Positions 1 through 9,425 of a stretch of DNA of 16,221 nt are shown piece after piece. The stretch is taken from NCBI RefSeq assembly GCF_000611645.1, contig NW_014012667.1, positions 2,339 to 18,559 on the forward strand, in the 5' to 3' direction. The DNA comes from Monoraphidium neglectum. Lineage: Eukaryota > Chlorophyta > Chlorophyceae > Sphaeropleales > Selenastraceae. Both the position numbers and the translations under genes were made by a program. Position 1 is the stretch's first letter; every line of letters starts with the position of its first letter. Under the pieces are notes generated by a model. It was not told the origin of the DNA and ran no database searches. It saw nothing but the letters and a program-made list of their open reading frames with translations.

Positions 1-1115
1 GGGGGCCGCCGCGGGTGCGCTGGCGCCGTGGCCGCGCTTTCGGCGCTTGAAAGCACGAGCGGTGCCCGCCTCCCCATCGGCCTCGGCCTCGTCCGCAGTT
101 GCGGCATCCTCGCTCCCAGCCAAACCCCGGTCGCGCTCCGTGTCAGAGGCTGCTGCGGGCGCCGCGAGCGCCTCCTCTTCGCCTGCGGCTTCGCGCTGCT
201 GCTGCTCGTCCGAGAGCCTCTCAAAGTCTTGCAGGAAGGACACGACCGCCTCCGCCGCCTCAGCTGCAGAAACCAAGGGGTGGGGGGCCATCCATGCGAG
301 CAATCTGCCGTCATATGCGAGACTGAAGCAAGGCATGCAGCGTTCGATGGCGGCGAGGGAACATGCATGGCACTCATTGCCGCGCCTCAACAAGCTTGGG
401 TCAGTGCATGACACCGGCTGCCGTGCAGGCCGCCCCTCAACTGGCCAGTACGCGCACCTGCCGCCTTCTGAGTGTCGACACTGCGGCCCACAAACTCCTC
501 GCTAGTGGCTTGCACGGCGCCCGCGCTGCGAGCCTTGCGCTTGCGCTCCGCCTGGGTGGTGGCCGTGACATGCTCGGGTTGGCCGTCCGGGCGCAACATG
601 CGGCTGCTCGTTTCAGAGGAAGGCTCTGCATGCATGGCAGGTTCCCCAGCACATCCGCTTCCCTGCGTTGTGCACAAGACCATGCTGGCTCCTGTCGCCA
701 ATCAACGCATGATATCACTTCTGGTGCCTGCTCACCTGCTGGCCTGCACCCTCACTGCCCTCGGAGATGAGCCGCCTGAGTGCCACTGCAGGGGCCTCTG
801 GCGGCTGCAGAGCCACCCCGACGTCTTCATGCCGCACCACTGCCGCCTGGCCGTCGGCCCAGTCTGCCACTCCCGTGGGGCCTACGCCATCGAGCGACAC
901 GCGCTTGACCACACCCACTGCAGAGGTGCGGCGCCGCTTGCTGCTGTTCTGCTTGTCCAGCACTCGCACCCTCGGCTCCTCTTGCTGCTGTTGCTGCTGT
1001 TGCTGTTGCTGCTGCTGCTGTTTTGGCTCCCCAGCCTGCTTGAGTCCTTTCGCCACGACAGCGGCGGTGGGCTGGCGGTCCGCTGCTGACTGCACATGGT
1101 GCTGCTGCCCCGCTA
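1..1115 (-). CDS. Unrecognised polyQ, probably nuclear protein (partial, at least 3 exons)
   Basis: I do not recognise the family. Three minus-strand exons join in frame: 1115-736 (its upstream border is the least certain), 662-458, and 263 to the left edge. The introns are 735-663 (GTGAGC...CGCAG) and 457-264 (GTGCGC...TGCAG); the second splits an Ala codon as G|CT. The first exon holds 13 consecutive Gln (982-1020) followed by a basic cluster, SSKRRRTS. The second holds AERKRKARS. The third begins with a helix-like stretch, EAAEAVVSFLQDFERLSDEQ, turns into an Ala/Glu/Asp-rich acidic region, and ends near the edge with AFKRRKRGHG. Three nuclear-localisation-like clusters plus polyQ and acidic segments suggest a transcription or chromatin protein, but that is inference. 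No enzyme or DNA-binding domain is visible. Both ends are missing: the C-terminus lies left of the window, and the 5' exons are unresolved in 1116-2000. Confidence 0.55.
982..1020 (-). repeat. Polyglutamine-coding CAG/CAA tract
   Basis: On the minus strand, 13 codons in a row encode Gln, mixing CAG and CAA (CAA at four places). The tract lies in the first exon of the left-hand gene and is followed by Glu-Glu-Pro. The mixed codons show it is not a pure trinucleotide microsatellite. Confidence 0.85.
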
Positions 1116-2264
1116 CTGCATGGGAACGGCAAGCGTGCATGCATGCGCGCATGGCGCGTGGGGTTGATAGCAACAGCATGCATGGTTGCATACGCTGGGC
1201 ACTTGGCTGGCGATGGTGAGGACCACCTCGAACAGACACTCGCTGCCCAACCCCAAGCCCAGTTGACAGTGCACACCCCTGCACACCCGCTGCTTCGACA
1301 GACAGGGCTCCTGGGTTGTATGCCAGCAGATGCGCCTCCACAGATCCGGGTGTGGCGTGGAATGCGCGAGGCGCTAGCCGTGGTTGCCTGTTTGCACACG
1401 AGCGCAGCAGCATCAGTCAGTACGGTCCAGCCGAGCGGGCGCGGCTCAACAAAGACGGACGCTTCGACAACCGTTTGGCACGGAACGCACAAGTATGAGA
1501 CATCCGTGACAGCGAGGACCTCTGCGGCCTGCTCAAGTGTCTTGGCGTCAAGCGCGAGGGCCGAAGTGACCACGGGCAGCTCAGCATGATCGTTATCTGG
1601 CTCAGTTGTGAGGGCAAAGCTGAGTGAAGGGGAAGGATCTGTGACATACAATGCCAACGGCCTGCACGGTGGCGTCTTGGCCGTCATGGTTGCGGGCTTG
1701 TCGCGCCCAGATCAACCTGGCGTGATCGAGGCTGCCTATATGATGAGCAGCATCGGACATCGCGTTTTGATTGATACGAAAGTAGAACGGGCCGTCGACA
1801 CATCATACAGCGAATCCGCATGGTGTGCGCTGCTGGGCCCGCTGCTGGGCACGCTGGGCCCGACTGATGCCCCCACCCCTAGCGGTGGCGGTGAGTGCAA
1901 CCCACAGGCGGCCAACACTCGTCGCCATTTGAGTCGTGACCGTGGCATGCGCATGGAAACATCCCGCCGCATATCTTGTGTTCAAGTACGCTCGCCCTTC
2001 GTCCCATGCGGCGTGAAGTCCAAGGGCCCCTGGACCTGCGCGTCGTCATCACGAGTCACTGCCCACATCCGCCACCACTCGAATAAACAAAGCAGCAAAG
2101 CTGCACGGCACAGCCAAAGGCACTCACAGAAACACGCTCGGAGTTCAAACGCAAAGCATTGTCAGCTGTCGCTGCGACGACGAGAGCGCCTGCCTGCGCA
2201 AGCGCTCGCCTGCACCAGGCACAAGCAGCACCACAGCGAGCCTGCCGCAACCGGTGTCCTCAAC
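1116..2264. other. Divergent intergenic/5' region, no confident gene
   Basis: This 1.1 kb lies between the left-hand minus-strand gene and the pyruvate decarboxylase start, so it should hold both upstream regions and possibly 5' exons of the minus gene. Stretches are open in more than one frame and on both strands. One plus-strand stretch at about 1650-1900 and a minus-strand one at about 1690-1420 read moderately well, but G/C use at third positions is lower than in the confirmed exons. I found no domain and no splice chain linking them to a neighbour, and no clear TATA box or repeat. Confidence 0.5.
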
Positions 2265-5200
2265 ATGGGATGCCCACAGCCCGTAACTGTGGGCCGGTAC
2301 CTGGCAGGCCGCCTGCGCGACGTGGGGTGCACCCACGTGTTTGCCGTGGCTGGGTGCGCACCCAGCGCCGCATCGCTTGGGAGATGCAGCGCGCTCCCGC
2401 CGCCCCGCCTCACCCGCCCAAAGCGCAAAACGCTCGCAGCTGCTGCCGGTTTGCCATGCGCTGCCTCTTTGTGCACCGCGAGTACCCTGTTTATCAACGG
2501 CCCGTTTTCACACAGCGATCCCGGATGCCGCTCTGCCGAGTGTGCAGCACCCATCCCCCCAGTGGCCTTGATGCTCTGATGTTGCTGCCCTTGAGCCATG
2601 CATTGAATTCTGGCCCACTGTTTCTTTGCACCCACCCCCGCCGCCTCACAAGGGACTACAACCTGGCCCTGCTTGACGAATTCAACACAACGCCCGGCAT
2701 CAAGATGATCTGGAACTGCTCGGAGCTCGGCGCCGGCTACGCCGCCGATGGCTTTGCGCGCGGCAGGGGCGTGGGCGCCGTGATCACGACCCTGGGCGTC
2801 GGCGGCCTCAGCGCGCTCAACGCGTGTGCGGGCTGCTACAGTGAGGATCTGGTGAGTGGTGCTGCCGCGCCCTCGCGCGGGCGCTGTAAGCCCGGTTGTT
2901 GCCGGAGGGGTCTTCAGGCGGGGCCTGGTCGGATAAGCAAAGCGAGGTAGCTGGGCATGTCACATTTTCATCCTGTTGGGGTGCAGTCGTCAAGGACTGG
3001 ACTTTGTGGTGAATTTCAGCACATTCTGAGGCAAAACAAGTACTCAAAACCAGCAATGACAGGAGACCACTTGAGCTCCAGGCTTAGCTTTGTGCTTCGT
3101 TCATCCTACATTGGATTCATCCTTCCAAAGAGAGTCCCTGCCCCCGCACGAGCATAATTTGGCCCGCTTTGCGCGCGCGACTGCCGCGCCCGCAGCCCGT
3201 GCTCTTCATCAATGGCGGCGTCAATTCGAACGACATGGCGGGCTCGCAGCATGTGCTGCACCACACAGTGGGGCGGCCCGGGGATTATGGGCAGCAGCTG
3301 CGGGCCTACAAGGAGTTCACATGTGCACAGGCGGTGGTGCAGCACACGTCCCAGGCGCAGCGGCAGGTGGGTATAGCCAAGGTTGAGTCGGGTTTGTGTA
3401 GAGTTGTCAGGTAAGGGCAGATGTGTGCATGTGCAATGATGCAGCTCAGCTGTGTGAATGAGTTAGCTGAGGTGAGGCATTCAAGTGGGCTGTGCTGCTC
3501 GCCTTTGTTGGCTTGATTGTGGCTGGCGCCGCCCCTGCTTCCTCCCGCCACTGGTGCACACGTGTGTCACTGAAGCTCTCACTTCCGCTGCGCATCATCC
3601 GTCCAGATTGATCAAGTCATCTCAACAGTGCTGGTGCGCTTGTTTGGGGTTCAGTGGAGTTGGTCAGGCGGCAGGGGAATGTGCGGCAGTCGCCTGTATT
3701 GTCCATTGTCTTTCGCATACTCCCCGCAACAGTCAGCCTTATCAGCGGCAGGGGCTTGGTTGTGCAGGATGCCACCAAACGGCCAGCACGGCGCATGTGG
3801 AGCAACACGCACGCACGCTCCTACCAGACGCTCCTGCCGGACGCTCCTCCCATCCGACATTCACATCTGTCACCTCCTGACAGCAGCGCGACCGCTGCGT
3901 GCGTTCCTGAATCGGTTGGCAATGCACAAATGCAAAACCTCGTAGAGAGAGTCCAAGCCCGGCTATATAGAGGTGTGCTGCAACCTGTCGGGCCTCAAGC
4001 ACCCCTCCCTGTCAGACCCGCCGGCCCCTCTGCCGGACGTTGCGCTTCCCGTCGACGGCCCCTCATTCTCCGCCGCCGTCGCCGCCGCGGCGGCCGCGCT
4101 GCAAGGCGCAGCCAAGCCCGTGCTCCTGGCGGGCCCGCGGCTGCGGGCGGCCAGGCGCCGAGCGGCGTTCGTGCGGGTGGCCGAGGCCTCGGGGCTGCCG
4201 GTGGCGGTGACGGCGGACGGGAGGGGCGCGTTCCCGGAGGACCACAAGCAGCTGCTCGGCACCTACTGGTTAGTCATGTGATGAGTAGGAGGGGTCCAGT
4301 GCTCACGGACGCTCGGCAGTGGCAGTGCGCGCGTTGTGGCAGCAGTGCTTTGGGCAGCACAAGAGCCAGCAGTCGATGCCTGCAGATGCTGCCAGGATGT
4401 TTTAAGCCGTCCGGCAAGGGACTGATTGGGTGCTTTGCTGCGCTTGCGGCGCTACACCGTGGTGACTCATTGGACCGCCGCTCGTATGCTGCGACCACAT
4501 TGCCCCTGTCATTTCTCAGGGGCGGCATCAGTGGGCCAGGGGTCAACGAAGCGGTGGCGTCAGCGGATGTGGTCGTGTCGTGCGGGGTGGTGAACACAGA
4601 CTACTCCACCCTGGGGCACAGCCACAAGCTATTGCCGGAGAAGGTAGGGAGAAGCAGGGTCGGCCCCTGGGGGTATCAAAGCCACACCTATGCGTTGACA
4701 ACGAGGCCAACGACTAGGGCGCCATAGGCGTGATTTGCGTGGACAGACTGGTGCTGTCGCAGCCGCACGCCGCCCTGATTCTGGTGCATGTTCTCCTGCT
4801 CATCGCTCAACACGTCTGGAACAAAGCTCTCAACCTTTCTCGTTTTGTTGCAATCAAACCCCGTGTCAGGTGATCGATGTGCAGCCCGGGTGTGTGACAG
4901 TCAAGGGTGGGCCCACCTACAGCTGCACGGGCGACGTTGAGGTGCGCTGGGCATGCTTGAGCGCATGAGTGGTGCGTTTGAGTGACAGCGCCGGCAGGTT
5001 GAGCAGTTTGTGGTGGGTAGTGCTGACGCTGCAACTTCCAGTGCATGATCCAGCAACCTTAGTCTAACCTTCTTGAGTTGCAATCAAGTGTTGCGCCAGC
5101 CCAGAATCCCAAACAATCTGCAACCTCCCTGATCCCACCAGCTCAACCCCTGCTCCCGACGCCTCGCACAACCTGCTGGCTGCATAATCGTCTAAGGCTG

Positions 5201-7661
5201 GGGCAAAATGTAGCCCCTCCTCTGCTCCATCCTTACCGTCACCAGGACCCTCTGCCCCTGTCTGCTCCCCTGCCTCCAGGGCTTCCTCTCTGCCCTGGCC
5301 GGCGAGCTGCAGCCAAACCCGAACCCCCTCAAGACGCTGCACCGCATGCAGCCGCCCCGCACGCCGCCCTACGCGGCCGCGGAGGAGCCCGCGGAGACAG
5401 CTGAGAGCGCCGTGGGGCCGGAGGAGCAGCTGCTGACTGTTTGGACGCTGGGGCGGGAGGTGCAGGAGCACATCGGCGCCAAAACTGTGGTGCTGGCGGA
5501 GACCGGTGCGCAGACCTCCGTGCGAAGGCGGGCGGGGGTTTTGAGGTTGTTTGTTGTTCACGGCGGCCGCTGCTGGTGTGGGCTTGGGCCGGCGTGCCAG
5601 GGCCTTGCATGGCAACAGGACAGTGAGGCTGACACGACAGGAAGGGGATTGCGTTTACGAGAGCGCCAAAGCTTCCTAACTATCTTCAAGGCTGTTTCTG
5701 GACACCCTAATGGTGCTCGGGGCGCGGCTCCACAGCAGGGCGCCCATTCATCCATGCCCCTGCCACCCCCTGCTTTGCGATCCCCACTTGACTGCCAGGC
5801 GAGGCCACGTTCACCGCGATGAAGCTGCAGCTGCCGCCCGGCTGCCTGATGGAGGTGCAGATGCGCTACGGCAGGTAAGCGCCTGCAAGCGCCCCAGCAT
5901 GCGCTGCGCAGGGCCGCAATTGGAACGGGGTGTAGGGCTTCAGCGGCAGGTTTGTTATGCAAGAACAGCTCGCCTTGCCCTGCAGCGATGTGCGGCGGGA
6001 GGTGCCCCTTGCTCTGCGCTGCTAAATCGCTGTGTCAACGCCCTGTCTCTCGCCGCTGCGCTCGTGCACCCTGTGCGCAGCATCGGCTGGAGCGTCGGCG
6101 CCACGCTGGTGAGACGCACGGTTATGCAATGGTCAACGCCGAGATCTTTACCCCCCACCTTTGAGCCCCACTCCGCGCTGCAAACCTGAAGCATATGGGA
6201 CGGGCACCCAGCACACGCGCTGCCTGCTTGCAGGCTTGTGCAGGCAGACAAATGGCAGGCTTGCATGCATTCCCACGCCCGCACATACCCTTGCGGCATC
6301 CCCTGCGCTCTTGCATTGAGCGCACAGGGCCTCAGCCTGGCGGCGCAGTCCGAGGGCAGGAGGGTGGTGTCGCTTATCGGGGACGGTTCCTTCCAGATGA
6401 CCGCCGTGGTGGGACCCGCGATGCGCAGCTGCTGAGTGCGTTGTAAGCAGCGGGCTTGCACCGGCGGCGGCGGCAGCGGCGGCTGCAGCTGCAGCAGCAG
6501 CAGCGGCACAGAATGGGGTGCAGATCCGGCCTCCTCGCTGTGAAGCCAAACCGTCGTGGAGCACCCGGGAAGCAACCCTATCTCCGCGCCGCTCAAGCCA
6601 TGCGCCTCCCGAATGCCAGTGCCTTGCGCCCTGCTTTTCACAGCAGCGGACTGCATCCCCTTTGTGTCCCCAGCTCCCACCCGAAGCCGGCCCTCTCATC
6701 CTCCTGGCTCGCAGGAGCTCAGCACTATGCTGCGCTTCGGCGCGGCGCCCATCATCGTGCTGCTCAACAACGGGTGAGGTCGCCCACCGAATGCTGTTAC
6801 AGCAACGTCTCCCTCGTCGGCGCGTTCATCATCAGGGCGACAGCAATCTCTGCCAGCTGGCAGTTCACATGCCCACGTGCGAGCCCCGCACACGCATACA
6901 AATGGACGGGCTGGACTGCGTGGTGCGACGCTTTTGCTTCTCAAACATCAAATCGAAACGACACCCGCAATCACCACAACTATCCAGGACCTATGTGATA
7001 GAGGAGGAGATCCATCACGGGGAGGGTTACAATGACCTGCAGGTGATGCAGGGGGGGGGGGCGTGCTGGCCCATTGTCAAACTGAATCATTGCAGGGTGT
7101 GAAACCAGCGTGGACGCGGGCCCATGTAGAGAGACGTGTCTTCTGGAGGGGGGGCATGTCACAACTTGCACCTGGAGTTTCAAACAGACCACCTCCACCT
7201 GCGCAAGAGCCCCTTGACGCGGTCACAAAAGTGCCTTGCACCTCAGCCCCCCCCCACCACACCAAGCCGCACAAACATCTGAGTTTGCCGCCCTCCCCTG
7301 AAAGAGCGATGGTGTGTAACTGACAATATTGTGTCAACACAAACCCCCGAACACATCATCAGTAACTTATCTATCTATCTATCATCAACGCACGTCCGAT
7401 CTGCCTCTCACCCCTCACTTGCCACCGCAGGTCTGGGACTACGTCGCCCTCGCCCGCGCCATGCACAACGGCCGCGGCCGCCTCCGGGTCGCGACCGCCT
7501 CCACCCCCAGCCAGCTGCGCGACGCGCTGCGCGACGCGGCCGGCAGCCCCGACGAGCTGGCGCTGATCGAGTGCAGGCTGCGGCCCGACGACTGCAGCGT
7601 GGAGCTGCTGGAGTTTGGGGCCCGCGTGGCGGCGGCCAACTCGCGGCCGCCGGCAGCTTGA
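2265..7661 (+). CDS. PDC: Pyruvate decarboxylase, 14 exons, complete
   Basis: A thiamine-diphosphate- and Mg-dependent enzyme that turns pyruvate into acetaldehyde and CO2, the step before alcohol dehydrogenase in ethanol fermentation, normally cytosolic. Exons: 2265-2353, 2653-2851, 3196-3366, 3607-3633, 3946-4268, 4520-4643, 4870-4941, 5280-5505, 5799-5874, 6081-6108, 6328-6408, 6715-6773, 6988-7042, 7431-7661. Phase holds throughout, giving 586 aa, within the usual 560-610. Family landmarks: GDYN with Asp31; [16 protein letters not shown] with catalytic Glu54; LHHTVG with His118/His119; [10 protein letters not shown] at 436-445; the ThDP motif GDGSFQ (463-468) ending 24 residues after GDG at LLNN (490-491); YVIEEEIH with Glu497; and a C-terminus ending [12 protein letters not shown]. 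The ATG at 2265 was chosen because [13 protein letters not shown], the start of the family homology, follows eight residues later and no targeting peptide is needed. Oddities: ETGEATF where relatives have ETGDSWF, TAVE instead of TAQE, and microexons 4 and 10. Acetolactate synthase was considered and excluded by the HH pair and the C-terminal loop. Confidence 0.95.
7043..7430 (+). other. Longest decarboxylase intron, with poly-G run and (TATC)4
   Basis: Intron 13 (donor GTGATG, acceptor ACCGCAG) is 388 bases, the longest of the gene. It holds an 11-base G run at 7051-7061 just inside the donor and a short tetranucleotide repeat, four TATC units, at 7368-7383 upstream of the acceptor. The G run could form structure or cause sequencing slippage. 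Confidence 0.75.
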
Positions 7662-8068
7662 ACCAAGGGCCAGCAGACCACACGGGCCGAGCCACGGCGG
7701 GAGTGCAGGGAACTGATTGTGCAGGCTGACTTTTTGGGTGCTGCGTGAGGCAATGCGGGGAAGCATTGGGGATTGGACGGGTGGCGGATGAGGAACTTAC
7801 CCCTGGTGGCATTTGTGGCAAGAGGTTGGGCAGGGGGCTCGCACGAGGGCGCCTCGGCTGTGGCCGGTTGGGAGAGGGGAATGCCCCCTGCCAGACGCGG
7901 GTTACATCTTGCAAATGGGTTCTCAGAGGGTACTGTGATGCGTGCAGAGCCCAATGCGTTGACCTGTCTGTTGGAATTCACGGTTGCTGCTGCTTTGCCT
8001 CTACCTACTACGTTGCCATGCGTAGAATGCTACCCGCAAAACTTGAATGTTTGCAGGCATCAGTGCAT

Positions 8069-8073
8069 TGTAA
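8069..8073 (+). terminator. Candidate polyadenylation signal TGTAA for the decarboxylase gene
   Basis: TGTAA is the usual polyadenylation signal in chlorophycean algae. This copy lies about 410 bases after the stop codon, in less GC-rich sequence that fits a 3' UTR. A second TGTAA occurs at 8692-8696. Nothing else in the sequence decides between them. Confidence 0.35.
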
Positions 8074-8804
8074 CGCTGCTGAAAGTTGGACAATCACATT
8101 TACATCTAATAGATAGGCAGGATCGGAGAAAGTACAGACCATGAATGGCCTTTTCCCACAATCTTGCCTACACCGTGTGGCCACAGGAGCCTGCGTTGTC
8201 GCCCAGCTGGCCTGACCTGCGTGGACCCGTCAACTTCCTTTCTGAAATCAACACAACCATGAAATTGCGTGGATGCACATGTCTGTGTTATGTTTGTATC
8301 GGAACTCCCCAGGGGTTGATGCCTGTACTGCCAGGCGATAGAAAGTGCGAATGTGGGCAGCGCGGGGTGCGGCCGAGAAGCGCCGCGTGACCTTCCTGGC
8401 GGCTTCGCCCTGCCAGCAGGGGCAGCAGATGAGAGGGCGCAAAAACGCCTGCCCGGAAACGAAGGGGTAGCGGCCGGCCGCGCGACGAAGGTTGGCTTTC
8501 AGGGACGCGCGAGGCGCACCAAGAGACCCAATCGCGCACCGTCCGGCGCGCCTGGCGGCCAGGTGCAACGAATGGGGGCAGGCGGTGCATAACAGTGGTT
8601 GCCACAGGCCAGGGCGGAAGTGCAGCCAGGGTGTGTGGCCGTGGACTGACGGCTGCAGCGAGGCGTCTTGCTAATGGGCGCGCCAGCCCTGTGTAATGGG
8701 CGGGAGGGAGGGGTTTGCAAGCGAAAAGGGTTCAATGTGTCCCACACAGCTGCAGAAAGCGGCGGCGCGGGCCGCGCCGCCGCGAATATCTCCGGCGCTC
8801 GCAG

Positions 8805-8890
8805 GCTTTCCGCGTGCTGTGGGTGCTGGCAGGGCTGCGGGGGGCCATCTGCCTCGGCCTCTTCCAGCGCACCGCGGAGACCACCATCAG
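8805..8890 (+). other. Orphan exon-like open stretch with hydrophobic segment
   Basis: Between a possible acceptor (CTCGCAG) and a possible donor (CATCAG|GTCAAC), 86 bases read AFRVLWVLAGLRGAICLGLF followed by QRTAETTI. Third positions are nearly all G or C, as in confirmed exons, and the middle could be a membrane segment. No partner exon was found, and the antisense strand is also open. It may be a leftover exon, part of a small unpredicted gene, or chance. Confidence 0.2.
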
Positions 8891-9425
8891 GTCAACCCGC
8901 ACTGCGGTCCGCGTGCCGAGCAGCCGCAGGTGCATGCGCCAGGGCCCGGCGGCGCTCGGGGCGGATTTGTGTTGCGTGCACGCTAGCAGGTCCATCGCCG
9001 GCGCCGGCGCTCATGTGGGGCCCAAGTAGATCCTTCAACTTGGCGCCGCATCGGGATCGCCTCCGGCCCCGGCCTGCCATGCGGCAAGTGGGCAGGGGCC
9101 GGCCAAGTCGCCAGTGAAACGGGCGCCCCGCCCCGCCGAGGACGGCCGGATTGGGGCGCAGCAAATGCCGCTGGGTGAGGGGGTCCTGCCCGCCCTCCCG
9201 AATCCTGCACACGTGGTGTGCGTTGTTTTGTGAATTGCACTACAGTGAACTTTGCGCGAACGGGCGCGAATGGGTAATGTCCATTGTGAGGAAGGTAGGT
9301 GACTGGGTGAGACGAGCGGCGGCGGCCACACTGGCGAGGAGCCCGCACCGCGTCACCGCGCCGCAGCCGCCGGGCCGCCAAACCCTGATTGACGGAATCC
9401 AGATCTCAGCTCCCAGATCCCAGAT

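Larger units (their letters stand above)
7662..9425. other. Convergent 3' flanks of decarboxylase and glycosyltransferase
   Basis: This 1.76 kb separates two convergent genes. The left part (to about 8100) is probably the decarboxylase 3' UTR. From about 8350 GC content rises again, and several short frames are open on both strands without recognisable similarity. One exon-like stretch at 8805-8890 is listed separately. I see no RNA gene, terminal inverted repeat or transposon protein here. Confidence 0.5.

Noticed and set aside
1608..2579. 323-codon plus-strand frame containing decarboxylase exon 1
   Set aside because: Only 2265-2353 matches the family; the frame then runs into intron 1. 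An in-frame N-terminal extension is possible but unsupported.
2265..7661. Identification as acetolactate synthase or another ThDP enzyme
   Set aside because: The His-His pair, SIGWSV, the IEEEIHHG region and the RVAAANSR C-terminus fit pyruvate decarboxylase, as does the length.
7662..9425. Transposon or retroelement remnant between convergent genes
   Set aside because: I found no terminal inverted or long direct repeats, no target duplication and no transposase or reverse-transcriptase motif.
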